This document shows, in pieces, positions 1 through 13,191 of a stretch of DNA of 49,002 bases; within the stretch, counting starts at the first letter, position 1, and every line of letters starts with the position of its first letter. The notes beneath the pieces are model-generated. The model did not search any database. It was not told where the DNA came from and worked only from the letters and a program-made list of their open reading frames with translations. The DNA lies in the NCBI GenBank assembly GCA_019348195.1, contig JAHWJX010000011.1:1-49002 (forward strand), given 5' to 3'. Origin of the DNA: Pseudomonadota bacterium (GTDB lineage: Bacteria > Pseudomonadota > Alphaproteobacteria > Caulobacterales > Caulobacteraceae). Position numbers and translations under genes: made by a program.

Positions 1-2
1 CC

Positions 3-77
3 GCCCTCCTGCTGTGCTGGGTTCTGTCCGGTCGCCAGAGGCGCGCGGCGGTCGGGTTGCGGACTGCCCCGGCCTGA
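3..77 (+). CDS. Possible 3' end of a membrane protein gene (partial)
   Basis: An open frame enters from the left edge and stops at a TGA at 75-77. The visible tail begins with a hydrophobic, Leu-rich stretch (ALLLCWVLSG) followed by Arg-rich residues, which looks like a last membrane helix with a cytoplasmic tail. It would converge with maeB, whose stop lies 43 bases further on. Only 24 codons are visible, so the reading is weak and no family can be named. Confidence 0.25.
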   Translation, partial: ALLLCWVLSGRQRRAAVGLRTAPA

Positions 78-119
78 CTCCCGCTGCTTGGCCCCGATGC
101 CGAAGCCGGCCCACCGTCC

Positions 120-2411
120 CTATCCCGCCCCCGCCTCCGTGCCGTCATAGGCCGCGAAGGTGGCGAGGGTCAGGAGCTGGCTGACGTTGGCCGACAAGGG
201 CGCGATCTGGACGGACTTGGAGGCGCCCAGCAACAGCGGGCCGATCACGGTGGCGGCGCCCAAAGACTGGATCAGCCGGGTGGCGATCGAGGCCGAGTGG
301 ATGGCGGGCATGACCAGCACGTTGGCGGGCTCGCTCAGGCGCAGGAAGGGGTAGTTGGCGCGGGCCGAAGCGGGGTCCAGCGCCACCTCGGGCGGCATCT
401 CGCCATCGTACTCGAAGTCGACGTCCGTGCGCCGGTCCATCAGCTCCACCGCCTGGTGGATGCGGTCGCCGCGTTCGCCCGGCGGATTGCCGAAGGCGGA
501 GTAGCTGAGGAAGGCCACACGCGGCGTATAGCCCATGGCGCGGACGGCCCGGGCGGCGCCCACCGCGATGGAGACCAGCTCCTCCGGGCTGGGCAGCTCG
601 TTGACCGTGGTGTCGGCCACGAAGATGGGTTGGCCCTTGGCCAGCACGATGCTCATGCCCATCAGCCGTTGGTCCGGCGCGGGCTCGATGATGCGGCTCA
701 CCTCCGCCAGGGCCTGGTCGAAGCTGCGGGTCACGCCCGTGACCAGGGCGTCGGCGTAGCCCAGCGCGAGCATGGAGGCGGCGAAGCTGTTGCGGTCCTG
801 GTTGATCAGCCGCTGAACGTCGCGGCGAAGGAAGCCCTGGCGCTGCAGCTTGCCGTAGATGTGGTCTACGAACTCCTCGTTGCGCTCCGACAGCCGCGCG
901 TTGATCACCTCGATCTTGGAGCAGTCGGCCGGGTCCACGCCGGCGCTGCGCATGTTCTCCAGGATCAGCTCCTCCCGGCCCACCAGGATGGCGTGGCCCA
1001 GGCCCTGAGCTTCAAAGGCGCAGGCGGCGCGGATGACGGCCGGATCCTCGCCCTCGGCGAAGACCACGCGCTTGGGGGGCGCGGCCTGCACGGCGCCGGT
1101 GATCTTCTGCAGAAAGGCCGCGGTCGGATCCAGGCGCTGCGCCAGCCGCTCGCGATAGGCGTCCATGTCGGCGATGGGGGTGCGGGCCACGCCCGTGTCC
1201 ATGGCCGCCTGGGCCACGAAGGGCGGAACATAGGAGATCAGACGCGGGTCGAACGGCGTGGGGATGATGTATTCGGGCCCGAACTTGAGCCGGCGCCCCG
1301 CATAGGCCGCGGCCACCTCGTCCGGCACGTCCTCGCGCGCCAGCCGGGCCAGGGCCTGGGCGCAGGCGATCTTCATCTCATGGTTCACGCGCCGGGCGCG
1401 CACGTCCAAGGCGCCCCGGAAGATGTAGGGGAAGCCCAGGACGTTGTTGACCTGGTTGGGATAGTCCGACCGGCCGGTGGCCACGATCGCGTCCTGGCGG
1501 ACCGCATGGACCTCCTCCGGCGTGATCTCCGGGTCGGGATTGGCCATGGCGAAGATGATCGGCCGGGGCGCCATGGTCCGGACCAGTTCGGGGGTGAGCG
1601 CGCCCTTGACGGACAGGCCGATGAAACAATCAGCGCCGTCCAGCGCTTCCGCCAGGGTGCGCTTGTCGGTGTCCACGGCGTGGGCGGACTTCCACTGGTT
1701 CATGTCCTCGGGGCGGCCCGTCCACAGCACGCCCTTGCGGTCCACGGCCAGCACGTTCTCGTGGCGGACGCCCAGGGCCTTGATCAGCTCCAGGGTGGCG
1801 ATGCCCGCTGCGCCTGGGCCGTTCAGCACGACGGTGACGTCCTCGATCCGCCGGCCGGTGATGTGGCAGGCGTTGATCAGGCCGGCCGCGGTGATGATGG
1901 CCGTGCCGTGCTGGTCGTCGTGGAAGACAGGGATGTCGAGCAGTTCCTGCAGCTGCTGCTCGATGATGAAGCATTCAGGGGACTTGATGTCCTCCAGATT
2001 GATGCCGCCGAAGGTCGGGCCGATGTTCTTGACGACGGTGATGAGTTCGTCGGGATCTCTGGTGGTCACCTCGATGTCGATGCTGTCGACGTCGGCGAAC
2101 CGTTTGAAGAGAACGGACTTGCCCTCCATGACCGGCTTGGAGGCCAAGGCGCCCAGGTCGCCCAGCCCAAGGATGGCGGTGCCGTTGGAGATCACGGCCA
2201 CGAGGTTGCCTTTGGAGGTGTATTCGTAGGCGAGGTCCTCGTCCGCGGCGATCGCGCGAACGGGGACGGCCACCCCCGGAGAGTAGGCCAGCGACAGGTC
2301 GCGCTGGGTGGCCATGGGCTTGGTCGCGGCCACGCCGATCTTGCCGGGCGTGGGCCAGCGGTGGAAGTGGAGCGCCTCCTCGTCGGTGAAGGTCTTCTTC
2401 TCGGTGTCCAT
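120..2411 (-). CDS. maeB: NADP-dependent malic enzyme with C-terminal phosphotransacetylase-like domain
   Basis: Oxidative decarboxylation of malate to pyruvate with NADP, in the cytoplasm, linking the TCA cycle to gluconeogenesis and NADPH supply. The 763-residue product has the MaeB layout: malic enzyme N-terminal domain (about 15-160, with SPGVAVP near 44 and the metal-site stretch FHDDQHGTA near 163), an NAD(P)-binding domain with GPGAAG near 198, then from about 430 to the end a phosphotransacetylase-like domain, which in this family is regulatory (acetyl-CoA sensing) rather than catalytic. The ATG at 2411 precedes [14 protein letters not shown], typical of the family. It is the last gene of a minus-strand group after rlmH, with a 67-base gap, so it may have its own promoter. 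Confidence 0.97.
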   Translation of the reverse strand: MDTEKKTFTDEEALHFHRWPTPGKIGVAATKPMATQRDLSLAYSPGVAVPVRAIAADEDLAYEYTSKGNLVAVISNGTAILGLGDLGALASKPVMEGKSVLFKRFADVDSIDIEVTTRDPDELITVVKNIGPTFGGINLEDIKSPECFIIEQQLQELLDIPVFHDDQHGTAIITAAGLINACHITGRRIEDVTVVLNGPGAAGIATLELIKALGVRHENVLAVDRKGVLWTGRPEDMNQWKSAHAVDTDKRTLAEALDGADCFIGLSVKGALTPELVRTMAPRPIIFAMANPDPEITPEEVHAVRQDAIVATGRSDYPNQVNNVLGFPYIFRGALDVRARRVNHEMKIACAQALARLAREDVPDEVAAAYAGRRLKFGPEYIIPTPFDPRLISYVPPFVAQAAMDTGVARTPIADMDAYRERLAQRLDPTAAFLQKITGAVQAAPPKRVVFAEGEDPAVIRAACAFEAQGLGHAILVGREELILENMRSAGVDPADCSKIEVINARLSERNEEFVDHIYGKLQRQGFLRRDVQRLINQDRNSFAASMLALGYADALVTGVTRSFDQALAEVSRIIEPAPDQRLMGMSIVLAKGQPIFVADTTVNELPSPEELVSIAVGAARAVRAMGYTPRVAFLSYSAFGNPPGERGDRIHQAVELMDRRTDVDFEYDGEMPPEVALDPASARANYPFLRLSEPANVLVMPAIHSASIATRLIQSLGAATVIGPLLLGASKSVQIAPLSANVSQLLTLATFAAYDGTEAGAG

Positions 2412-2478
2412 GAACGCAGCTTCCGTAAGGGCGCATGGAGGCTAGAGGGGCGGGCCGCAGGGAGCAACCGGGGCGGCG

Positions 2479-2946
2479 CTAGGCGCGGTGGTAGGGCGAG
2501 CCGGCCAGGATGGTGGCGGCCCGATAGAGCTGTTCCGCCAGGAGAACGCGGACCAGGGCGTGGGGCCAGGTCTGGGGGCCAAAGGCGATCAACTCGGCGG
2601 CGGCCTGGCGGACCGGCGCGGAAAGACCGTCGGCCCCTCCGATCAAAAAAGCCAGGCGGCGCTCGCCGTCGTCTCGAAGCCGGCCAAGCCGGTCGGCGAA
2701 GGAAACGGACGGCCAGGCGCGTCCGCCTTCATCGCAGGCGATCAGGCGGGCGCCCGTCGGCAGAGCCGTCAGGAGCGCCTCGCCTTCAGCGTCGCGGCCG
2801 GGCTTGCGACCTTCGACCTCGACGATCTCGACCGGGCCCAGGCCCAGCGCGCGGCCTGCAGCGGTTGCGCGCTCGGCGTAATCCTGGGCCAGGGCGCCCT
2901 CGGTGGTGCGCCCCAGCCGACCCACCGCCACGATGGTGATGCGCAC
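2479..2946 (-). CDS. rlmH: 23S rRNA (pseudouridine-1915 N3)-methyltransferase RlmH
   Basis: A SPOUT-class methyltransferase that modifies pseudouridine 1915 in helix 69 of 23S rRNA on the assembled 70S ribosome. The 155-residue length matches the family (E. coli 155). Visible marks are the N-terminal strand MRITIVAVGR, the SAM-binding knot segment FLIGGADG near residue 100, and the C-terminal LAGSPYHRA, equivalent to the conserved HPYHRE-type end. The start is GTG. It begins 8 bases after the rsfS stop, so the two are almost certainly co-transcribed, an order common in bacteria (nadD-rsfS-rlmH). Confidence 0.96.
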   Translation of the reverse strand: MRITIVAVGRLGRTTEGALAQDYAERATAAGRALGLGPVEIVEVEGRKPGRDAEGEALLTALPTGARLIACDEGGRAWPSVSFADRLGRLRDDGERRLAFLIGGADGLSAPVRQAAAELIAFGPQTWPHALVRVLLAEQLYRAATILAGSPYHRA

Positions 2947-2954
2947 CGGCCGGC

Positions 2955-3434
2955 TTAGATGCCGGCGGCCACGTGCGTCCGGTGCGGCGCGTCCACCGCC
3001 CAGATTTTCTCGAGGTTGTAAAAAGCGCGGACCTCGGGGCGGAACAGGTGCACGATCACGTCGCCGGCGTCGATCAGGACCCAGTCGCAGTGAGGCAGGC
3101 CCTCGACCCGCGCCTTGCCCAGGCCGGCGTCCTTGAGGGCGCGCAGGAGGTGGTCGGCCATGGCGCCCACATGCCGGTGCGAGCGGCCGGACGCCACGAT
3201 CATGTGGTCGGCCACCGAGGATTTGTCGCGAAGGTCGATGCGGACGATCTCCTGCGCCTTGTCGTCGTCGAGGCGGGACTCGATCAGCGCGGCGAGGTCG
3301 TCGGGGGCGATGGCCTGCGTCACATCGAGAGGGGCGGCCGGGTGCGCGAGGTGCGCGGCGTCGTCGGTCAGCGTGAGCTCCCTGCGGGATGGGTCCCGAA
3401 GCTCAGATATAGCACGGCTTCGGGTGGAAATCAC
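2955..3434 (-). CDS. rsfS: Ribosomal silencing factor RsfS
   Basis: RsfS (Iojap/YbeB) binds ribosomal protein uL14 and blocks subunit joining when nutrients are low. The core reads from ALIESRLDDDKAQEIVRIDL through ADHMIVASGRS and HCDWVLIDAGDVIVHLF, then FYNLEKIW, all typical RsfS signatures. I place the start at the GTG at 3434 because it overlaps the nadD stop in a GTGA quartet, giving 159 residues; an internal start would shorten a poorly conserved N-terminal extension of about 40 residues. Its neighbours nadD and rlmH are the usual partners. Confidence 0.92.
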   Translation of the reverse strand: MISTRSRAISELRDPSRRELTLTDDAAHLAHPAAPLDVTQAIAPDDLAALIESRLDDDKAQEIVRIDLRDKSSVADHMIVASGRSHRHVGAMADHLLRALKDAGLGKARVEGLPHCDWVLIDAGDVIVHLFRPEVRAFYNLEKIWAVDAPHRTHVAAGI

Positions 3435-4009
3435 GCGGCGTCCGCCGGCGCGCGCAGGGCGGTGGAGGAAGCCGGGTGGAGCGGACTCTCCAGATAGGTC
3501 CAGGCGGGAGGCCGAGCGTGGGCCAGGCGGCTGGCGGCGCGTGCGGGCAGGCGGGCGTGGGCGAAGCGGCGAGCGGCGGGCGACAGGCGGCCGGCCAGCA
3601 ACTGGGCGGCGGTCCCGCCCGGGCGGGCGACCACGGCCACGGGAATGGTGCGCAGGATGTCGGCCCAGCCGCGCCACCCGGAAAACTGGCGCAGGTTGTC
3701 GCCGCCCATGATCCACACGAAGCGCACGCCGGGGTGGCGGGCGCGGAGCCAGCGCAGGGTGTCGACCGTGTAGCGCGCGCCGATGCGGGTCTCGAGGTCG
3801 GAGACCACCATGGCGGGGCCGCGCGCCTGGGCGCGGGCGGAGGCCGAGCGACGGTCCAAGGGGGCGGCGGCGTGGGGCTTCAACGGGTTCTGAGGCGAGA
3901 CCAGCCAGAGCACGCGGTGCAGGCCCAGGCGGCGGCGGGCGGTTTCGGCCACGTGGGCGTGGCCGGGGTGGGCGGGGTCGAACGAGCCGCCGAACAGGCC
4001 CACGCGCAT
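3431..4009 (-). CDS. nadD: Nicotinate-nucleotide adenylyltransferase
   Basis: Converts nicotinate mononucleotide and ATP to deamido-NAD in NAD biosynthesis. The 192-residue product starts MRVGLFGGSFDPAHPGH, with the nucleotidyltransferase GSFDPxHxGH motif, and shows the PQNPLKP segment near 39 and WIMGGDNLRQF near 99 found in NadD. The C-terminal ISxTxIR-like end is recognisable only as SSTALRA. The ATG at 4009 was chosen because it sits directly before the first strand; a GTG 16 codons upstream (4057) is an alternative. The gene lies 86 bases after obgE and overlaps rsfS by 4 bases. Confidence 0.94.
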   Translation of the reverse strand: MRVGLFGGSFDPAHPGHAHVAETARRRLGLHRVLWLVSPQNPLKPHAAAPLDRRSASARAQARGPAMVVSDLETRIGARYTVDTLRWLRARHPGVRFVWIMGGDNLRQFSGWRGWADILRTIPVAVVARPGGTAAQLLAGRLSPAARRFAHARLPARAASRLAHARPPAWTYLESPLHPASSTALRAPADAA

Positions 4010-4095
4010 CCCGGGGTGGAGAAGGAGGCCCGAACGGAGGCCGCCGGGGCGGTGGACCGGCGCGCGCGGGGCGCAGCCGGAGGTGAGCCGGGGCC

Positions 4096-7182
<3,087 letters not shown>

Positions 7183-7227
7183 GGGCCGCTTGCCGAGTTG
7201 GGCCGCCGCCCGTAAGCCAAACGGGTC

Positions 7228-7911
7228 ATGCCAACCCCGCCTATTATCGCGCCGTCGCTTCTGTCGGCGGACTTCGCGCGCCTCGGCGAGGAGGTGCGCG
7301 CGATCGAGGCCGCCGGGGCCGACTGGCTTCACCTGGATGTGATGGATGGACGCTTCGTACCCAACATCAGCTTCGGGCCGGGCGTCATCGGGGCGCTCCG
7401 CCCGCATACCGCCCTGCCGTTCGACGTGCATCTCATGATCGCGCCGGCGGACCCGCACCTGGAGGCTTTCCGCGAGGCCGGCGCGGATTGGATCAGCGTG
7501 CATCCCGAAGCGGGACCGCACCTGCACCGCACCCTGCGCCGCATCCGCGAGCTGGGCGCCCGAGCGGGGGTCGTGCTGAACCCGGGCACGCCCGCAGAAG
7601 TGGTCGACAACGTGTTGGACGAACTCGATCTGGTGCTGGTGATGTCCGTCAACCCGGGCTTCGGCGGGCAGTCGTTCATCGAGGGGCAGTTACGCAAGGT
7701 TTCGCGCATCCGGCGGATGCTGGACGGGGCGGGGCGGAGCGAAGTCGTGCTGCAGGTGGATGGAGGCGTGAACGCGGACACCGCACGGCGATGCGTCGAG
7801 GCCGGGGCCACGGCGCTGGTGGCGGGTTCGGCGGCCTTCCGCGGCGGTCCCGACCGGTACCGCGACAACATCGCGGCCCTGCGAAGCGCGCCCGAGCGCG
7901 CGGCGGCCTGA
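7228..7911 (+). CDS. rpe: Ribulose-phosphate 3-epimerase
   Basis: Interconverts ribulose-5-phosphate and xylulose-5-phosphate in the pentose phosphate pathway. The 227-residue TIM barrel shows the start IIAPSLLSADFARL, the metal-binding strand HLDVMDGRFVPNISFG, HLMI near residue 70, the flexible-loop sequence MSVNPGFGGQSF near 141, and the phosphate-binding VDGGVN and AGSAAF near the end. Length and order fit the family fully. It is followed 7 bases later by the heparinase-like gene. Confidence 0.98.
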   Translation: MPTPPIIAPSLLSADFARLGEEVRAIEAAGADWLHLDVMDGRFVPNISFGPGVIGALRPHTALPFDVHLMIAPADPHLEAFREAGADWISVHPEAGPHLHRTLRRIRELGARAGVVLNPGTPAEVVDNVLDELDLVLVMSVNPGFGGQSFIEGQLRKVSRIRRMLDGAGRSEVVLQVDGGVNADTARRCVEAGATALVAGSAAFRGGPDRYRDNIAALRSAPERAAA

Positions 7912-7918
7912 GCCGAGC

Positions 7919-9676
7919 ATGACGGGGGGCGCGCCGCCCGACTGGAGCCTGCCCTTGCTGGCCGCGGGCGCCCGCGTTCGCCGGCAGGCCGGCTATGAAT
8001 GGAGGGGCTCCGCGCCGGCTGAGGCCTTGCGTCGCCGACTGACCGCGCCAGGGCTGGCGGGCGCCCCACGGAGCTTTCGCCCGGCCGACCCGGAACGTGG
8101 CCTGGACATCCTGGACGGCCGCTGGCGGCTCGCGGGCGCGCTGCTCGATGTGGGCCAGGGCGGCGACCCCTGGGACCGGAGCAGCCCGACCAAGCGGTTC
8201 GCAGAGGCGCTGCACCGGTTCTGCTGGATGCGCGACCTGCTGGCTGGAGGCGAACCGGGCGCGCGGGAGGGATTGCGTCTGTTCCTGGACTGGGAGCGGA
8301 GTTTCGGGCGGTGGTCGGCCTTCAGCTGGTCGGGGCCGGTGATGGGCCGCCGGGTGATGGAGCTGGCCTGCGCGGCGGGCCGGCTGGGCGGCGTTGCGGA
8401 CCCTGAAGCGCGGGGCGTGCTGCTGGCCAGCCTGCTGCGCCAGGCGGACGGGCTGGTGCGCGACGAGGGGGAGCCGGTCGGGGCGGCCGAGCGGGCCTGC
8501 GCGGCCGCCGTGGCCGCTTCGGCGCTGGAAGGCGAGGCCGCGGGCCGGGTCGGCGCCCAGGCGCTTGCACGCCTGGTCAAGGCGCTGGAGGTGGCGGTGC
8601 TCCCGGATGGCGGGCACCGTTCGCGCTCGCCTCAGGCCGCCCTGGAGCTGTTGTTGGATCTCATGACGCTGGACGACCTGCTGCTGCAGCGCGGGCGCGA
8701 GGCGCCGGCGGCTGTCAGCCGCGCGCTCGACCGGCTAGGGGCGGCGGTGCGCTTCTTCACCTTGGGTGACGGCCGGTTGGCGGTGTTCCAGGGCGGCGAG
8801 GCCGGAACGGCGGCGGCGGTGACCGCCACCCAGGCCGACGCGGAGGAGGAGACGCCCAGGCCCCGGCCCTTCGGCTATGCGCCGCACAGTCGCTACCAAC
8901 GGCTGCAGGGGAGCCGGCTGCAGTTGATGGTGGATGCGGGACCGCCGGCCGCCGGGGCCTGGAGCACGGCGGCCTGCGCCCAGCCGCTGGCCATCGATGT
9001 GAGCGGCGACGGCGACCGATTGATCACCAACGGCGGCTGGAGCCCCGAGGCGGCGGGACCGCAGGCCTGGCGCTTGTCGGGCGCGGGCTCGACGGTGACC
9101 GTGGACGAAGCCAGTCCGGGCGCGCCGGTCGCGGCGGGGCTGGCCGGGGTGCTGGGTCCGCGGCTGCTTGGCGGCGCGCGGCGGGTTGAGGCTCGGCGCA
9201 ACGAGGTGACGGGCGGCGTCTGGCTGACGCTCAATCACGACGGCTGGGCGCCTATCTACGGGCTGATGCACGAGCGTCGCCTCTACCTGGACGCCGCCGC
9301 TGACGAGCTGCGCGGCGAGGATCGACTGGCCCCGGTCGGCGGACGCCCCACTGCCTCGGCGCCGTACCAGGCGCGCTTTCACCTGCATCCGGACGTCAAG
9401 GCGAGCTTGGCCCGTGACGGGCGCAGCGTGCTGCTGTTCGGACCGTCCGAGCGCGGCTGGTGGTTCCGCAACGACTCTTCCGACGTGCAGCTGGAGGCTT
9501 CCGCCCATTTCGAAGGCGGGCTGGCCCGTCGGTCCACCCAGATCGTGCTGCGCGGCCAAACGCGGGGCGGGACGGGCGCGCGGGTCAGATGGAAGCTGGC
9601 CCCCGCCGAGTCGGAGGCGGGCCGGAGCCTGGGCGGCGGTGCCGCGGCGGCGGCTGCCGAGGAGGTTAGACGGTGA
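7919..9676 (+). CDS. Heparinase II/III family protein
   Basis: A 585-residue protein resembling the alpha-proteobacterial heparinase II/III-like family: an all-alpha toroid-like N-terminal half (KRFAEALHRFCWMRDLL, ERSFGRWSAFSWSGPVMGRRVM) and a C-terminal beta-rich half with the family-like stretch FGYAPHSRYQRLQGSRLQLMVDAG and NHDGWAPIYGLMHERRLYLD. Members are polysaccharide lyases or glycan-associated proteins; the true substrate here is unknown. No obvious signal peptide is seen, unusual for a secreted lyase. The stop is shared in a GTGA overlap with the next gene, so the two are translationally coupled, suggesting a joint role in a cell-surface glycan. Confidence 0.85.
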   Translation: MTGGAPPDWSLPLLAAGARVRRQAGYEWRGSAPAEALRRRLTAPGLAGAPRSFRPADPERGLDILDGRWRLAGALLDVGQGGDPWDRSSPTKRFAEALHRFCWMRDLLAGGEPGAREGLRLFLDWERSFGRWSAFSWSGPVMGRRVMELACAAGRLGGVADPEARGVLLASLLRQADGLVRDEGEPVGAAERACAAAVAASALEGEAAGRVGAQALARLVKALEVAVLPDGGHRSRSPQAALELLLDLMTLDDLLLQRGREAPAAVSRALDRLGAAVRFFTLGDGRLAVFQGGEAGTAAAVTATQADAEEETPRPRPFGYAPHSRYQRLQGSRLQLMVDAGPPAAGAWSTAACAQPLAIDVSGDGDRLITNGGWSPEAAGPQAWRLSGAGSTVTVDEASPGAPVAAGLAGVLGPRLLGGARRVEARRNEVTGGVWLTLNHDGWAPIYGLMHERRLYLDAAADELRGEDRLAPVGGRPTASAPYQARFHLHPDVKASLARDGRSVLLFGPSERGWWFRNDSSDVQLEASAHFEGGLARRSTQIVLRGQTRGGTGARVRWKLAPAESEAGRSLGGGAAAAAAEEVRR

Positions 9677-11529
9677 GCCGGCGTCCCTTGTTGTTCGAGT
9701 CCAGCCCGCGGCTGATCTACGCCCACGACCTGTTCATGGCCGGTTCGGCGATGGCGCTGACTCTGGTCACCCGGTTCGCCTTGGAGGGCAAGCCGATCCC
9801 GGGCTCCCTCCTGCCAACCAGCATTCTCGTTTTTGTGCTGATCTGCGCCGTGATCTTCCCGCTGTTCGGGCTGGGCAAGGGCATCTGGCGCTACACGGCG
9901 TTGCGCGACGTGTGGCGGATCTTCCTGGCGACCGCCGCAGCCAATCTGCTGACGCTGCTGATCATGTTCCTGTTCACCCGGGCGGCGGAATTTCCCCGAT
10001 CCACCCCCATCGTGGTCACCCTGCTGGCCACCGCACTGTTGAGCGCCGGGCGGGTGCTTGCCGTGGCGCTGTCCACTGGAGGGCGGCTGCTGGGCTGGGG
10101 GTTCGAGGACCGGAGCCGGCCGGCCTCGGTGATCGTGGGCGACCCGGAGATGGTGGCCGAGTATCTGACCGGCACTCGGGCCAAGCTGTCGCGCGCAGCG
10201 CCGATCGCGGGCATGGTGACCCTGGGGCCGGCCCGGAGCGGGCGCACCGTCCGCGGCGTGCCGCTGCTGGGAGACATCCGCAATCTTGCGGCGATCCTGA
10301 AGGCGGTGACCGCGCGGGACGCCCGGCCTCCACAGGTGGTGGTGGCCGATCCCCGCCCCACCCGGGCGGTGTTGGACGCGGTGGTCACGGCTGCGAGTGA
10401 GGCCGGCGCCACCGTGGCCCGCGCTCGGCCCACCAGCGGCGGCGAGACCCAGCTTTCGCCTGTCCAGGCGGCCGACCTGCTGGCGCGTCCGCCACGCAAG
10501 CTGGATCCGGAGCGGGCGCGGCGGCTGATCAATGGACGGCGCGTGCTGGTGACGGGCGCGGGCGGCACCATCGGGGGGGAGCTGACCCGGCAGGCCGCGC
10601 GGCTGGGGCCGGCGCATCTGATCCTGGTGGATGCGTCCGAGTTCAACCTTTACGCCATCGACGCCCAGCTTCGAGAGGAGAAGCTGGAGGTCCCTTGGAC
10701 AGCCGCGCTGGGCGACATCCGCGATCCCGCACGAATGAAGGAGGTCTTCGACCTGGGACGCCCGGACGTGGTGCTGCACGCCGCCGCCCTGAAGCACGTG
10801 CCCTTGATGGAGACCCACCCGGCCGAGGCCGTGCTGACCAATGTCGCCGGGGCCATCTATGTGATGCAGCTCGCGCGCGAGCGGTGCCAGGCCTTTGTGT
10901 TCATCTCCACCGACAAGGCGGTGAACCCGACCAACGTCATGGGCGCCACCAAGCGCGTAGCCGAGCGTGCGGTGCGGGCGCTGGCGGCGGGCGGGCGAGC
11001 GCGGACGGCGGTGGTTCGGTTCGGCAATGTGCTGGGCTCGGCCGGGTCGGCGGTTCCCTTGTTCGAGCGGCAGATCGCGCACGGCGGGCCTGTCACCATC
11101 ACCGATCCTCAGATGGTGCGCTGGTTCATGACGGTGCAGGAGGCCGCAGCCCTGGTGCTGGAAGCCGGCGCCCTGCCCGAGGCCGACGACGCCGGAGCGG
11201 TGTTCGTGCTGGACATGGGAGATCCGGTGCGGATCGACGACCTGGCGCGCCAGCTGATCCGGCTGCACGGCCTGACGCCCGACCGGGACATCCCCATCCG
11301 CTACACGGGGCTGCGCCCCGGCGAAAAGCTGTCGGAGGAGATATTCTACGCCGCGGAAGCCGTACGCCCGACGGCGGCGGACGGCGTGCTGGCGGCCGTG
11401 GACCCGGCGCCGGACTGGGCGGCGTTGGAACCGGAGGTGCGGGTGTTGATCCATGCGGCCGAGCGACGCGACGAGTCCGCCGTGTTGGCCGCCTTGCAAC
11501 GGCTGGAGCCCGCGTTCCGGCCGGGTTAG
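9673..11529 (+). CDS. Membrane nucleotide-sugar dehydratase, CapD/FlaA1/WbpM family
   Basis: Probably a membrane-bound UDP-N-acetylhexosamine 4,6-dehydratase that starts synthesis of a deoxy-sugar for surface polysaccharide. The 618-residue protein has about four N-terminal membrane helices (residues ~15-135), a CoA-binding-like Rossmann domain (~150-260), and a C-terminal extended SDR domain with the nucleotide motif [15 protein letters not shown] near 290, [18 protein letters not shown] (active-site region with MGxxK) near 410, and [10 protein letters not shown] near 555. The GTG start overlaps the heparinase stop. The window gives no glycosyltransferase or Wzx/Wzy partner, so the final sugar is unknown. 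Confidence 0.93.
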   Translation: MSRRPLLFESSPRLIYAHDLFMAGSAMALTLVTRFALEGKPIPGSLLPTSILVFVLICAVIFPLFGLGKGIWRYTALRDVWRIFLATAAANLLTLLIMFLFTRAAEFPRSTPIVVTLLATALLSAGRVLAVALSTGGRLLGWGFEDRSRPASVIVGDPEMVAEYLTGTRAKLSRAAPIAGMVTLGPARSGRTVRGVPLLGDIRNLAAILKAVTARDARPPQVVVADPRPTRAVLDAVVTAASEAGATVARARPTSGGETQLSPVQAADLLARPPRKLDPERARRLINGRRVLVTGAGGTIGGELTRQAARLGPAHLILVDASEFNLYAIDAQLREEKLEVPWTAALGDIRDPARMKEVFDLGRPDVVLHAAALKHVPLMETHPAEAVLTNVAGAIYVMQLARERCQAFVFISTDKAVNPTNVMGATKRVAERAVRALAAGGRARTAVVRFGNVLGSAGSAVPLFERQIAHGGPVTITDPQMVRWFMTVQEAAALVLEAGALPEADDAGAVFVLDMGDPVRIDDLARQLIRLHGLTPDRDIPIRYTGLRPGEKLSEEIFYAAEAVRPTAADGVLAAVDPAPDWAALEPEVRVLIHAAERRDESAVLAALQRLEPAFRPG

Positions 11530-11537
11530 AGGGCCGC

Positions 11538-13139
11538 ATGACCGCGTCCTTCCCCCAGTCTCCCGACCAGCTTCCCGTGCGACGGGCCCTGATCTCCGTG
11601 TCGAACAAGACAGGGCTGGTCGAGGCCGGTCGCAGGCTGGCCGCGCTCGGCGTCGAGCTGATCTCCACGGGCGGCACCCGGGCGGCGCTGCAGGCGGCGG
11701 GTCTCCGCGTGCGCGACGTGGCCGAACTGACCGGCTGGCCTGAGATGATGGACGGGCGGGTCAAGACGCTGCACCCGGCCGTGCATGGCGGGCTGCTGGG
11801 AGTGCGCAACGCACCAACTCACGCCGAAGCCATGGAGCGGCACGGCATCGGCGGGATCGACCTGCTGTGGGTCGATCTTTACCCTTTTGAGCATGCGTCC
11901 GCCACCGGCGCCCCCTACGCCGAAGTTGTGGAGCAGATCGACATCGGCGGACCGGCCATGATCCGCTCCGCCGCCAAGAACCATGGCTACGTGGCCGTCT
12001 GCACCGCGCTGGAACAGCTCGAGCAAGTCGTGCAGGTTCTGGAGGCGGAGGGCGGGACCAGCATCGAGCTTCGGCACGAGCTCGCCGCAGCCGCTTTCGC
12101 CCGCACTGCCGCCTACGACGCCGCCATCTCCGCGTGGTTCATGAACCGGCTTCGCGGCGAAGCTCCCGTCCGCAAGGTCATCGCCGGAAGGCTAGGTCAA
12201 ACCCTTCGCTATGGGGAAAATCCTCATCAGCGAGCCGCTTTCTATCGCACCCATGACGGGTCATTCGGTGTGGCCACCGCCCGTCAGGTTCAGGGCAAGG
12301 CTCTGAGCTACAACAACATCGTTGACACGGACGCCGCCTTTGAGCTGGTCGCAGAATGGGAGCCTTGGGAACCGTGGGCACCGGCCGCGGTCGCCATTAT
12401 CAAGCACGCCAATCCCTGCGGTGTGGCGCTGGGCGACACTGTAGAGGGAGCATATCGCCGTGCTCTTCAGTGTGATCCGGTCTCGGCCTTCGGCGGCATT
12501 GTCGCCACCAATCGTACCTTGGATAGTGCTGCGGCGCAGGCCATCGTTGAGGTCTTCACGGAGGTCGTCATCGCGCCCGAGGCCGACGAAGAGGCGCTCG
12601 CTGTCTTCGCCGGAAGAAAGAACCTCCGGCTGCTGCTGACCGGAGGGTTTCCGGCTCACGATCCGCAGTCCTTCGAGGAGGTGTTCCGTAGCGTCTCGGG
12701 GGGCTTCCTTGTTCAAAGCCGAGACAACTCGACGATCGGCCCCGAGGACCTGAAGGTCGTGACCCGTCGCCAGCCCACGGCGGCCGAGGTCGCCGACATG
12801 CTGTTCGCCTTCACCGTAGCCAAGCACGTCAAGTCCAACGCCATCGTCTATGCTCGCAACGGCCAGACGCTGGGGGTGGGCGCGGGGCAGATGAACCGAA
12901 AGGACTCCGCCCGGATCGCGGCGCTGCGGGCCGCCGACTTCGGGCTGGACCTGCGCGGCTGCGCCTGCGCGTCGGAGGCCTTCTTCCCGTTTGCGGACGG
13001 ACTGCTGGAGGCCGCGGCGGCGGGGGCCACGGCGGTGATCCAGCCGGGCGGCTCGATGCGGGATGCGGAGGTGATCGCGGCTGCCGACGAGGCCGGGATC
13101 GCCATGGCCTTCACCGGCGTGCGGGTGTTCCGCCATTAG
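11538..13139 (+). CDS. purH: Bifunctional AICAR transformylase/IMP cyclohydrolase
   Basis: Catalyses the last two steps of IMP synthesis. The 533-residue product starts at ATG 11538, eight bases after the dehydratase stop. The N-terminal MGS-like cyclohydrolase domain shows [20 protein letters not shown] and [13 protein letters not shown]; the C-terminal transformylase domain shows [50 protein letters not shown] and [12 protein letters not shown], and ends GVRVFRH. The reading frame is intact. Third codon positions in the middle of the gene are much richer in A/T than in its flanks, for example 16 of 32 codons in 12180-12275. Confidence 0.98.
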   Translation: MTASFPQSPDQLPVRRALISVSNKTGLVEAGRRLAALGVELISTGGTRAALQAAGLRVRDVAELTGWPEMMDGRVKTLHPAVHGGLLGVRNAPTHAEAMERHGIGGIDLLWVDLYPFEHASATGAPYAEVVEQIDIGGPAMIRSAAKNHGYVAVCTALEQLEQVVQVLEAEGGTSIELRHELAAAAFARTAAYDAAISAWFMNRLRGEAPVRKVIAGRLGQTLRYGENPHQRAAFYRTHDGSFGVATARQVQGKALSYNNIVDTDAAFELVAEWEPWEPWAPAAVAIIKHANPCGVALGDTVEGAYRRALQCDPVSAFGGIVATNRTLDSAAAQAIVEVFTEVVIAPEADEEALAVFAGRKNLRLLLTGGFPAHDPQSFEEVFRSVSGGFLVQSRDNSTIGPEDLKVVTRRQPTAAEVADMLFAFTVAKHVKSNAIVYARNGQTLGVGAGQMNRKDSARIAALRAADFGLDLRGCACASEAFFPFADGLLEAAAAGATAVIQPGGSMRDAEVIAAADEAGIAMAFTGVRVFRH

Positions 13140-13191
13140 CGCGCCGCCCACCACCGCCGAGCTCTGGGCGCAACTGGAGCCGCACATTGAG

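Noticed and set aside
297-2939. Long open frame on the plus strand opposite maeB and rlmH
   Set aside because: Arises from GC-rich codon bias of the genes on the other strand; its product is Gly/His/Val-rich low-complexity sequence without any family pattern.
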